In this document: one piece after another, positions 16,152 to 24,479 of the stretch
How positions within the stretch are numbered: position 1 is the stretch's first letter
Layout: every line of letters begins with the position of its first letter
Assembly (NCBI RefSeq): GCF_001307315.1
Contig: NZ_LGUC01000001.1
Span: 1,116,001-1,180,000 of the forward strand
From: Halolamina pelagica
GTDB taxonomy: Archaea > Halobacteriota > Halobacteria > Halobacteriales > Haloferacaceae
Length of the DNA: 64,000 bases
Direction: 5' to 3'
Position numbers and translations under genes: made by a program
The notes under the pieces: generated by a model
Database searches by the model: none
The model's input: only the letters and a program-made list of their open reading frames with translations
What the model was told of the DNA's origin: nothing

Positions 16152-17561
16152 ATGCAAGACACAGCCAAATACCTCATCCACGCGAAACTATCGGCGGACG
16201 GTGTGATCGAGCGGAGCGACGTCGTCGGCGCGGTGTTCGGCCAGACCGAGGGACTACTCGGCGACGAGATGGACCTGCGGGACCTGCAGGACTCCTCGAA
16301 GGTCGGCCGCATCGACGTGAGCGTCGAAACCGAGGGCGGCCAGTCCTTCGGCGACGTGACCATCGCCTCCTCGCTCGACAAAGTCGAGACCGCGATCCTC
16401 GCGGCGTCACTGGAGACGATCTCCAGAGTCGGCCCCTGTCAGGCCCGCCTCGAAGTGACGAACATCGAGGACGTCCGCGCCGCAAAGCGCCGTATCGTCG
16501 TCCAACGCGCCAAGGAACTGCTCGCGAACTCCTTCCAGGAGACGGTTCTCACGAGCGACGAACTCCACGAGGAAGTCAGGGAGTCAGTCCGCGCCGGCGA
16601 GATGAACGAGTACGAGGGCTACCCCGCCGGCCCCAACGTCGAAGACGGCGACGCCATCGTCGTCGTCGAGGGGCGGGCGGACGTGGCCCGACTGCTCGAG
16701 TTCGGCGTGAAAAACGCCGTCGCCGTCGAGGGGACGAACGTCCCCGACGCCGTCGCCGAACTCACCGAAGCCCGAACGACCACCGCCTTCCTCGACGGCG
16801 ACCGCGGCGGCCAGCTCATCCTCCGGGAGCTCGGCCAGGTCGGCGACGTGGACTTCGTCGCGTTCGCGCCCGAGGGCGAGTCGGTCGAGGAGCTCCAGCG
16901 CGGCGAACTGCTCGCGGCGCTCCGGGAGAAAACGCCGTACGAGGTGTACGAACGCGCCCGGCAGGCGGGCGACCCCGAGTCCGCCCGCGAGGTCGCGACC
17001 GGGGGCTCACGCCCCGGGACCACGGCGGCCTCGCCCGCCGTCGACGGCGAGACACCGACGCCCCGTGAGGAGTCGGCCCAGCCGGCTGCCGCCGAACGCT
17101 CGGCTGACGCCGACGCCGGGGCTTCGTCGGACAGTCGCTCCGGCGACGGGTCGGCCGCGTCGGCGACGGACGGTGGATCGCAAGCGGACGGCGGGTCGGG
17201 GGCGATGGCCCAACCGTCGCTCGTCGACCAGGTCGAGGGGCGTCCCGACGCCCCGGACGCCGCGGCGGCGTCGACGTTGACCGACCACGTTCGGGCGGTC
17301 GTCGGCGAGAACGCCGGCACGGTTCGGCTGCTCGACGAGGAGTGGGAGCCGCTGACGGAGGCGCCCGCCGACACGGCCTACGAGACCGTCGACGAGAGCG
17401 AGGGGGCCTACGCGCTGGTGCTCGACGGGGAACTCGACCAGCGAACGCTCGACGCTGCGGCCGACCGCGACGTACAGCACGCGGTCGCCAGAACGACCGG
17501 CGAGTTCGTCAAACAGCCCGCGACCCCGCACGTGCGGCCGGTCGACGGTTTCCTCTCCTGA
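16152..17561 (+). CDS. dnaG: Archaeal DnaG-type primase
   Basis: 469 residues. The N-terminal domain begins MQDTAKYLIHAKLSADGVIE. A Toprim domain near residues 165-260 has VVVEGRADVARLLEFGVKN (catalytic Glu) and TTTAFLDGDRGGQLIL (DxD-type metal ligands). An acidic, serine/alanine-rich linker of about 80 residues, probably disordered, separates it from a C-terminal domain. Archaeal DnaG synthesises short RNA in vitro and is a subunit of the exosome, where it helps bind poly(A) RNA. The long linker is typical of haloarchaeal members. Confidence 0.96.
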   Translation: MQDTAKYLIHAKLSADGVIERSDVVGAVFGQTEGLLGDEMDLRDLQDSSKVGRIDVSVETEGGQSFGDVTIASSLDKVETAILAASLETISRVGPCQARLEVTNIEDVRAAKRRIVVQRAKELLANSFQETVLTSDELHEEVRESVRAGEMNEYEGYPAGPNVEDGDAIVVVEGRADVARLLEFGVKNAVAVEGTNVPDAVAELTEARTTTAFLDGDRGGQLILRELGQVGDVDFVAFAPEGESVEELQRGELLAALREKTPYEVYERARQAGDPESAREVATGGSRPGTTAASPAVDGETPTPREESAQPAAAERSADADAGASSDSRSGDGSAASATDGGSQADGGSGAMAQPSLVDQVEGRPDAPDAAAASTLTDHVRAVVGENAGTVRLLDEEWEPLTEAPADTAYETVDESEGAYALVLDGELDQRTLDAAADRDVQHAVARTTGEFVKQPATPHVRPVDGFLS

Positions 17562-17567
17562 TCGGGG

Positions 17568-18040
17568 CTACCGTTCGGGACACTCCGGCAGGTGCGACGC
17601 GATGTCCGGCACCGACTCCCCACAGAGGCTACACTCGAACGGCTCGGTCTGTCGACCGCCGCGGTCGGTGTAGTCCACCTCGTACCCTTTCTCCGACAGC
17701 ACCTCGCTGACCACGTCCCGCTTCTCGTGGGGCACCGACGCCCGGAGGCGACGCCGAACCGAGTCCGCGGAGATCTCCTCGATCTGGCTTTCGTTCTCCG
17801 CCAGCCATGCCTCGATCACGGCCGACAGCGCGTGCTCGTCGCGGAGATACGCGATCCCCGTCAGCCCGCCCGCGACGCCGGCCGTCGACCCCCCGCCACC
17901 CGGGCCGCCGGAGATGTTGAGCGTCCCGATCAGCGCCCGCACGTTCTTCGCGAGGTTCTGCACGGGGAGGTCGTCGCGGGGGACGGGCCGTGCTCCGCGA
18001 GGTACCGGACGGCTCGCGAGTCGGCTGGCTTCTTCGGCAT
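17568..18040 (-). CDS. Predicted DNA/RNA-binding protein with C-terminal zinc finger, frameshifted
   Basis: The open frame at 17568-17963 gives NLAKNVRALIGTLNISGGPG and a C-terminal ECSLCGESVPDIASHLPEC (CxxC then HxxxxC, a likely zinc finger). An upstream ATG at 18040 reads MPKKPADSRAVRYLAEHGPS and enters the same protein if the G5 run at 17978-17982 gains one base. The joined product is about 157 residues. The N-terminal segment looks like a helix-turn-helix. I do not recognise the family. It is convergent with dnaG, 6 bp apart. Confidence 0.65.
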
Positions 18041-18088
18041 GCTTTCACACGGTACTGTACGCTCCAGAAATGTATGCGTATCGGCAGG

Positions 18089-18499
18089 TCAGCCGTCGTC
18101 GACGACGGCACGCAGCAGGTAGCCGGCGCCGTCGTCGTAGGCGTCGGGCTCGACGGCGACGCGCTCGAAGCCGAGCTCGTGGTAGAGGCCCTGTGCAGCC
18201 TCGTTCTCGGCGGCGACCCGAAGCACGACTGCCCTCCCGGGGTCGAGCCGGTCGAACAGCGCCTGAAACAGCGCGCGTCCCCGGCCCTGGCGACGGTAGT
18301 CGGGGTGGACGACCAGTTCGGCGGCGTAGACTGGCTCGCCCGGAAACCAGAGGAGGTAGCCGACGACGGCACCCGACGCCGTCGAGACGAACAGGCTGCC
18401 GCCGGCGACGGGGGCGAGCAGTTCGGGCGCCGGTTCGGGGAGATACTGCTGGAGGCCGCGAACTGCGGGGCGGTCCTGGGGGCGACCCTCGCGGATCAC
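18089..18499 (-). CDS. GNAT family N-acetyltransferase (RimI-like)
   Basis: 136 residues from a GTG at 18499 whose GTGA overlaps the stop of the DUF92 gene by 4 bases, so the two are translationally coupled. Core motifs are VYAAELVVHPDYRRQGRGRA (acetyl-CoA pyrophosphate loop) and VLRVAAENEAAQGLYHELGF (motif B with the conserved Tyr). This is the classic RimI-like pattern. The target is unknown; coupling to a membrane lipid-enzyme candidate is notable. Confidence 0.85.
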   Translation of the reverse strand: MIREGRPQDRPAVRGLQQYLPEPAPELLAPVAGGSLFVSTASGAVVGYLLWFPGEPVYAAELVVHPDYRRQGRGRALFQALFDRLDPGRAVVLRVAAENEAAQGLYHELGFERVAVEPDAYDDGAGYLLRAVVDDG

Positions 18500-19852
18500 A
18501 CCACGAACGAGAGCATGACGCTCGCGAGCGCCCCGACCAGCGTGGCGAGCAGGTTCACCGTCTCGTTTTCGAGTCGGTCGCCCTCGACGGTGGCGCCGAG
18601 CACGCTGTCGGCCGTCATGCCGGCGAACCCGCCGACGGTGACTAGCGCGACGACGGTCGTCGACCCCTGGGGACGCTGAGCAGGACGACCGCCAGCAGCC
18701 CGACCAGCGCAGCGCCGAGGAGGCCGGCGAGTTCGCCCTGCCACGTGACGGCGCCGTCGGTGCCGGGGGGACGCGCTCGCCGGTCGTCACCAGCCGCGGG
18801 GTGTCGAACAGGCCGCCGATCTCGCTGGAGAGCGTATCGCCCGTCGCGGTCGCGAGCGAGCCGGCGAACGCCAGACGGAACAGGTTCGGGTCGATCGGGA
18901 ACTCGCCCGTCGAGACGGCGGCGAAGCCGACGACGGCGGCGAGTGCGATCCCGGCGTTGCCGAGCACGTTCCCGAGCCCGCGGGCGCCCTCGTTCTCCTC
19001 GGCGACGCCGCGCTCGGCTTTCTCCTCGTAGCGGAACTTCGTCGTGAGCGACCCGATGCCGAAGAAGGTGAGCAGGATGACGAACCACCCCGGCCCGCCG
19101 AACCCGATGCTGACGAGGCTGAACACGACGCCCGCGAGCATCCCTTCCCCGGAGGCGGTGCCGGTGGCGTAGGTGAACCCGCCGAGGAACAGGGCGACGC
19201 CGAGTGCGAGCGCCACGTCCAGCACGTGAACTGCGGGCACGAGCGCGCCGACGACGAGCATCGAGGCGCCGACCGCGAACGTCACGGCGGCGGTGTCACC
19301 GGGCGAGAGCATCGAGCGCGTGAGTGCGCCGATCAGCGCCGCCATCGCGGCGTGGAACGTGAACGTCGTTGCGGCCCCGAACCCCACGTCGACGCCCGCC
19401 ATCGCGAACGGCGTCGACGCGAGGGCGACGACGATCAGTTGGGCCAGCAGCGCGGCGACGAAGGCGGCGACCGCGAACGCCGCGACGACGAGGAACTGCT
19501 CGTCGAGGCGGTCGCGGACGGCAGTCGCGCCGAGGTTCCCGACGCCGACGGTGACGACGCTGGCGGCGAACGCCGGGAGCGGCATCGTGTAGGTCGCGGC
19601 GACCGGCGGCGCCGCGAGGAAGGCGAGGACGGCGGCGGCGAGGGCGAACGAGGCGAGGCCGTACAGCCGGCCGGCCTGTCGGTCGCGCGGTCGGGCGAAC
19701 AGCGCGAACAGCGGGCCGTCGTCGACGAGAAACGCCGCGGCGCCGGCGACAGCGAGAAACGGCAGCGCCGTCGCCCGCCCGAGAAGCGGCGCTGACAGTG
19801 CGAGCAGGGAGACTGCGGCGAAGCCGGCGTCGCGCCTGAGCCTCCGGTTCAC
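18496..19852 (-). CDS. DUF92/VTE6-like integral membrane protein, twice frameshifted
   Basis: Starting at GTG 19852, it has at least ten hydrophobic helices. The DUF92 signature region contains LTTKFRYEEKAERG, NVLGNAGIALAAV, AGSLATATGDTLSSEIG and finally GGFAGMTADSVLGATVEGD. The frame breaks at the G6 run 18765-18770 and at the G4 run 18669-18672; one added base at each restores about 452 residues. Plant VTE6 of this family phosphorylates phytyl phosphate, so a polyprenyl-phosphate kinase role is plausible. The adjacent cis-prenyltransferase-like genes support a prenyl-lipid function. Confidence 0.85.
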
Positions 19853-19984
19853 GTCGTCGGCTACCTGCGACGCGTACTTAACGCTCCCGACACCTCGCCG
19901 GGCGTCGAGCGCGTCGGCTCCTCGGGACCGAAAGTATCGGCCGCCGACGAAGGGTTTTCGAGCACGCGACCGCTACTCGGCCTC

Positions 19985-20593
19985 GTGGGAGCGTACGACG
20001 CCTATCTCGCCCTCCGCCATCGCCTCGCCGACGCCGACGGCCCCGCCCATGTCGCGTTGGTGCTCACCGAGCGTGATTTACTGGAGCAGGGCGCCTACGA
20101 GACGCTCGAAGCGACGCTGCGCTGGGCGTTCGACTACGGCGCCGAGCGCGTCACCGTCTCGGTGTCGGTGCTCGACGAGGCGGTCGTGCCGACGCTCGTC
20201 CGGGAGCTCCGGGGAATCGACGCACCGCGGGCGGTGGCCGTCCGCGGCCCCGACGACGCCGAGCGCGCGGCCGCGCCGATCCGGATCAACGTCGGCCTCG
20301 GGGGTCGCGGCGAGTTCGCCCGCGCGGTCCGGGAGATGGCCGAAGACGTGGCTGCCGGCGACCTCGACCCCGCGGACGTCGACGAGGAGACGGTGACGGA
20401 TCACCTCGTGTTCCCGGAGGAGCCGGATCTGCTGATCAAGACCGGCGCCGAACGGCTCTCGGACTTCTTGATCTGGCAGTCGACCTACTCGGAGCTGTAC
20501 TTCACGGACGTGAACTGGCGGGACTTCCGGAAACGGGACTACCTGCGGGCGGTGCTCGAGTTCGAGGACCGGCAGCGCCGTTTCGGCGAGTAG
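19985..20593 (+). CDS. Degenerate cis-prenyltransferase paralogue, NgBR-like
   Basis: 202 residues from a GTG start. Its second half aligns with cis-prenyltransferases: IRINVGLGGRGEFARAVREM, DLLIKTGAERLSDFLIWQST, YSELYFTDVNWRDF, and the C-terminus QRRFGE, which contains the RxG motif. The P-loop DGN that binds the allylic diphosphate is replaced (HVALVLTERDLLEQG), the FSTEN region is missing and RTGG has become KTGA. It should therefore be inactive alone. Non-catalytic subunits of this kind (NgBR/Nus1) activate a catalytic partner; uppS lies 0.7 kb downstream. Divergent from the DUF92 gene. Confidence 0.85.
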   Translation: MGAYDAYLALRHRLADADGPAHVALVLTERDLLEQGAYETLEATLRWAFDYGAERVTVSVSVLDEAVVPTLVRELRGIDAPRAVAVRGPDDAERAAAPIRINVGLGGRGEFARAVREMAEDVAAGDLDPADVDEETVTDHLVFPEEPDLLIKTGAERLSDFLIWQSTYSELYFTDVNWRDFRKRDYLRAVLEFEDRQRRFGE

Positions 20594-20634
20594 TCGGGGC
20601 CAGGTTTATTCTCCCGTCGGCGTAGACTCCGGGT

Positions 20635-21309
20635 ATGCGTCCCCGCAGATCCCTCCACGTCGTGTTCGCCCTCCTGCTCGCTCTCGCGGCCGTCGCTGCC
20701 GTGCCGGCTGCGGACGCCCGCGCGCCGCCGACGCCGGTGTGTGGCGTCTGCTCGTTCGACACGACGGTCGACGGGACCGACGTCGCCGCGGACGAGAGCG
20801 AACTCACGGTTCGGATTCACGCGAACGGCTCGACTACCTGGATCGCGACGGTCGAACTCGCTCGCGGGGCCGCGTCGATGGCCGAGAACGACTCGTTCCG
20901 GCGTGCAGTCGTCGACGAGGCGATGGGCTGGAGCGTCGCCGAGCCTGAGGCCGTCCGGAGCAGCGTCGACGACGGTACGCTGACAGTCAGGTACCGCGAC
21001 GACGAGGCCGCAGAGCGCCACGTCGGCGCGGTGGTGTTCACGCCCCTCACTCCGGAGGGCCCGAACGCCCTGTTCGCGTCTGGGGGTGAGGGGCCGCGCT
21101 ACCTCGGCACCGACCGGTTCACGCTCCGCGCGCCGGCGGGGTACGACCTCCACGGCGGCGGAGAAACGGGAGACGCGGGCGAACTCGTCTGGACCAGAGC
21201 CGACGGTACGGAACGAACGTCCCTCGACGTGAGCGACGACCCCGTCGCGGTCGACGCCGATTCGGCCGCCCCGGGAATCCGGACGTGGTTCGCGCGGCTG
21301 CTGAGCTAG
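20635..21309 (+). CDS. Secreted or membrane-anchored hypothetical protein
   Basis: 224 residues with a Sec-type signal peptide (RRSLHVVFALLLALAAVAAV then PAADARAPP). The mature part has a CGVCSF pair and beta-rich segments (LTVRIHANGSTTWIATVEL; LTVRYRDDEAAERHVGAVVF). It is reminiscent of haloarchaeal surface proteins, but no specific family is recognised. A TATA-like GGTTTATTC lies about 29 bases before the ATG. It is convergent with uppS and the stop codons overlap by four bases (21306-21309). Confidence 0.75.
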   Translation: MRPRRSLHVVFALLLALAAVAAVPAADARAPPTPVCGVCSFDTTVDGTDVAADESELTVRIHANGSTTWIATVELARGAASMAENDSFRRAVVDEAMGWSVAEPEAVRSSVDDGTLTVRYRDDEAAERHVGAVVFTPLTPEGPNALFASGGEGPRYLGTDRFTLRAPAGYDLHGGGETGDAGELVWTRADGTERTSLDVSDDPVAVDADSAAPGIRTWFARLLS

Positions 21310-22235
21310 TCGGCGGACTCGGTGCCCCGAGCGTCGAGTTCGGCCTCGATCTCCGGGGCCGCCCCACCGGGGAGCTTCTCGCGCAGGCGCCCGGCGACGG
21401 TGCGGGCCTCCGCGAGTTCGGTCTCCGCGACCGCGCGGACGATCGCGGCCGCGCGCTCTCGGCGGGTGCGCTGCCACGAGCGCTCGCGGGACTGGTAGGT
21501 ACGGATCCCCCGCAGGAAGTCGGTCTTCGAGAACTCCGGCCAGTACGGCGCACAGAAGTACGCCGCGGCCTCGTTGCCGTTGGCGTGCCACGGCAGGAAG
21601 TTCGAGGTGCGCTCGTCGCCGCCGGTGCGGATGATCAGGTCCACGTCGCGGACCTGCCGGCCGTAGAGCCGATCGTCGACGAGTTCGATGTCGATATCGC
21701 TTGGCGCGAGGTCGTCGTCGTCGACGTCGTCCAGCACGTCGCGGGCGGCCCGGAGGAGTTCGTTCCGACCGCCGTAGGCGAGCGCGACGTTCAGCCGGAA
21801 GGAGTCGTACCCGGCGGTGTGGTTCTCGGCGTACCGGATCGCCTCCTGGACGCGCTCGGGGAGGCGGTCGGTCTCGCCGATCGCGCGGATCGCCACCCCG
21901 TTCTCGTGGATACGGTCGTTGTCGGCGATGGAGGTGAGCTTCTCCTCGAGCAGGTCGTAGAGGTGTTCACGCTCCTCTGGCGGGCGCTTGAAGTTCTCCG
22001 TCGAGAACGCGTAGAGGGTGAGCTCTTTCACGCCGAGATCCTGACACCACTCGAGCACCTGCTCGGTGGTCTCGGCGCCGGCGCGATGCCCCTCGGGAGC
22101 GTCGTCGCCCCGTTCCCGGGCGTAGCGCCGGTTACCGTCCTGGATGATCGCGACGTGGGAGGGACCGCCGTCGCCCTCGCGACGGAGCAGCCGCTCGTAG
22201 GCCCGCACGAACTGTTTTCGGACCCACTGCTTCAT
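21306..22235 (-). CDS. uppS: Polyprenyl (undecaprenyl-type) diphosphate synthase
   Basis: 309 residues. The catalytic P-loop is HVAIIQDGNRRYARERG, followed by ELTLYAFSTENFKRPPEE, RLNVALAYGGRNELLRAA and DVDLIIRTGGDERTSNFLPW. The segment after RTGG (NGNEAAAYFCAPYWPEF) differs from the bacterial WQxxYxELYFT pattern, and the C-terminus (SRERSWQRTRRERA onward) lacks the RxG motif found in homodimeric enzymes. Cis-prenyltransferases extend a C15/C20 starter with isopentenyl diphosphate to make dolichol-type glycan carriers. The missing RxG is supplied in the neighbouring paralogue, pointing to a heteromer. Confidence 0.94.
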   Translation of the reverse strand: MKQWVRKQFVRAYERLLRREGDGGPSHVAIIQDGNRRYARERGDDAPEGHRAGAETTEQVLEWCQDLGVKELTLYAFSTENFKRPPEEREHLYDLLEEKLTSIADNDRIHENGVAIRAIGETDRLPERVQEAIRYAENHTAGYDSFRLNVALAYGGRNELLRAARDVLDDVDDDDLAPSDIDIELVDDRLYGRQVRDVDLIIRTGGDERTSNFLPWHANGNEAAAYFCAPYWPEFSKTDFLRGIRTYQSRERSWQRTRRERAAAIVRAVAETELAEARTVAGRLREKLPGGAAPEIEAELDARGTESAD

Positions 22236-22419
22236 GGGTGTCGGTGCGCCGTCGTGAGGTATGAGTCTTGTGACGTATCGAGGCCACGGCTCGCTCACTG
22301 CCGAGACCGCCGCCCCGCGGCGGGAGAAACTGTGTCGTGGCCGTGTGCAATCGCCGTCGACGCCCGTTCGCGGGTCGGGTCCCACAAACGGTTTAACCGA
22401 GAGCGACGCAGTAGGGGCC

Positions 22420-22755
22420 ATGGACCCCGTCGCGCTCCAGTTAGACATCGATTTCCGGCAGCTCGGCGTCGAGGCCGGATCCGGCGCCCTCATCGGCGCC
22501 CTGATCGGCTTCGCCGCGAAGAAAGTCGCCAAGATCATCGCCGTGCTGGTCGGCATCGAGCTGGCGGTGTTCAAGTTCCTCGAGTCCCGGGAGATCATCA
22601 CCGTCGACTGGGACAAGCTCACGTCCGGGCTGATGGGCGCTGGGCAGGACGCCGCCACCGGGACGCCGCCGTCGTGGGTCGAGACGATCCTCTCGACGGT
22701 GTCGGTGTCGGCCGGCTTCACCGGCGGCTTCTACGTCGGCTGGCGGCGGGCCTGA
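22420..22755 (+). CDS. FUN14 family membrane protein
   Basis: 111 residues. The FUN14 pattern is seen in GVEAGSGALIGALIGFAAKK, KIIAVLVGIELAVFKFLES, then a C-terminal glycine-rich helix (SAGFTGGFYVGWRRA). Homologues are small membrane proteins; in eukaryotes FUNDC1 is a mitochondrial outer-membrane mitophagy receptor, but the archaeal role is unknown. CACAAACGGTTTAACC at 22383-22398 provides a BRE/TATA about 26 bases before the ATG at 22420. Confidence 0.88.
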   Translation: MDPVALQLDIDFRQLGVEAGSGALIGALIGFAAKKVAKIIAVLVGIELAVFKFLESREIITVDWDKLTSGLMGAGQDAATGTPPSWVETILSTVSVSAGFTGGFYVGWRRA

Positions 22756-22785
22756 GCGGCAGTTCGAGAACGCGCCGGCAGTTCG

Positions 22786-23510
22786 TTACCGGGTTTTGAG
22801 GTCGTCTTTCTCCTTGACGATGCTCGTCTCGGCCTCGCCGCTGGTCTCCTCGTTGACCAGGTCGTAGAAGTCGTTCTGCATCCCCGCCGGGAACGTGACG
22901 ACGCCGATCCAGGAGCCGTCGGCCTGCCACTCCTCGCGTTCCAGGTCGCCGTACTGGCGGATCTTCGCCTGTGCGCTGCCGGCGTAGTCCGCCGGGACGT
23001 TGACCGCGACCGTGATCTCGTCGAACCGAATGGGGATCACCGGCCGGAGCGCGTCGAGCGCGTCGTCGACCTGCGTCTCGACTGGCTCCATCGGATCGAC
23101 CGTGAAGCCGGCCTCCTCGAGCGCCCGCTCGATGCGCTCGGGGGGTGGGGCGCGTTGTCCATCTGGGGGTTGACGGCGTTGCGTGCGATCTTGTTGATCA
23201 GCGCGTTGTGCTTCTGCTCCTCCATCTCCTTGCGCTGCTCGGCGGTGATCTGGATCTCCCCGCGCTCGACGACCTCCGGGATGATCTCCATGGGGTCGGT
23301 GGTGTCGAACACTTCCTCCAGCGCGCTCTCGGCGGGCCGATCGCCACGTGAGGCGTTCTCGAACACGTCTTCGGCGGCGATCACGTCCTCGAGCTCCCCC
23401 TCGAACTCGCCGCGTTTCATCTCGAGTGCGGCGTCGGGGTCGATGAGCACCTCGAAGCGCTCGCCGTGAGACTCGAGCCGCGCGGTGACGGCATCCTCAA
23501 GCGGAATCAT
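22786..23510 (-). CDS. Ribosome maturation protein SBDS homologue, frameshifted
   Basis: The N-terminal FYSH domain is in one frame ([60 protein letters not shown]) and domains II-III in another ([33 protein letters not shown]). One added base in the adjoining G6/G4 runs at 23140-23150 restores about 241 residues. SBDS, with the elongation-factor-like GTPase, releases the anti-association factor aIF6 from the large ribosomal subunit. An intact gene with a sequencing deletion is the likely reading because the protein is highly conserved in archaea. Confidence 0.93.
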
Positions 23511-23554
23511 GCTTCAGGGTTCCACGGCCGGGACCATAAACCGTCGCCCTCCGT

Positions 23555-24403
23555 TCAGCCGAAGGCGCCGAGACTCGACTGCATCTCCCGCTCGCTCGGC
23601 CCCTCGCTCACCTCGTACCCGACCAAGCTTCGCAAGTCGACGGCGTAGGTGCTCCCGGCCCGCTCGAGCAAGAGGATCCGACCCTTCACGCCCCGAACCG
23701 TCCCCGTGGCCATCGTTTCGGTCACCGGCCGGCCGTCGAGATCGAGGCCGTAGTCGAACTCGAACGTCTCGATCGGGTCGAAGTCGGCCAGTAGGGCCTC
23801 CCAGGCGTCGTCGGCGACCGAGCGGCCGAGCCCGTCGATCTTCGTCGGCATGCGGACGCGGTCCGGGATGCGCTCGGCGATGCCGGCCTCGATGCGCCGG
23901 GCGGCGCGACCGTCGTCGACGGTCCGAACGTGCGCTGCACGATCGGCGCCCTGCTCCAACAGTCGCGTCTCGAGGCGCCACTCGCGCGTGACGCCGACTT
24001 TGAACACGTCCGGAGCGAACGCGGCGAGATACACCGCGTGGTCCTCGAAGCAGTCCATCTCGTCTTTCAGACACTCCCCGGTACACTTGGCACAGACCCA
24101 GACGTGACTGTGGGCGTCGCAGTACGGCGCCCCGTCGGCGTCGCAGGCGGTGTGGCCACCCTCCTCGACGACGCCGGCGCAGTGGCGCTCGCCCAACTGA
24201 TAGGCGATCTCGGTGCCGGGCGTCAGATCGACGTACTCCACGTCGCCGTCGCGGGCGAGCAACAAGCCGCCGTCGCCGGCGTCGTACCCCACGAACTGCA
24301 CACGCCGGCTTGGACGTGGTCCCGCATATGACTGTTCATCCGGGCGGTCGGTCAGGGTGCCGACCCGACCGGCCACGCGAATATTTCTCCACAACTGGCA
24401 CAA
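23555..24403 (-). CDS. DUF2797 domain protein with cysteine-rich zinc site
   Basis: 282 residues. A cysteine/histidine cluster runs from HCAGVVEEGGHTACDADG through YCDAHSHVWVCAKCTGECL, probably binding zinc. It is followed by AVYLAAFAPDVFKVGVTREW and RLLEQGADRAAHVRTVDDG, which resembles the strand-helix core of GIY-YIG-like nucleases; whether catalytic residues are present is uncertain. The start at 24403 is the longest; an internal start cannot be excluded. It is divergent from the halolysin gene. Confidence 0.8.
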   Translation of the reverse strand: MCQLWRNIRVAGRVGTLTDRPDEQSYAGPRPSRRVQFVGYDAGDGGLLLARDGDVEYVDLTPGTEIAYQLGERHCAGVVEEGGHTACDADGAPYCDAHSHVWVCAKCTGECLKDEMDCFEDHAVYLAAFAPDVFKVGVTREWRLETRLLEQGADRAAHVRTVDDGRAARRIEAGIAERIPDRVRMPTKIDGLGRSVADDAWEALLADFDPIETFEFDYGLDLDGRPVTETMATGTVRGVKGRILLLERAGSTYAVDLRSLVGYEVSEGPSEREMQSSLGAFG

Positions 24404-24479
24404 GAATATGTGTGCTGACTATTAGTTACGGGTTATTACCAGTAGATTTTTCAAACCACTGCGCTTGTTCCTGACTGCC

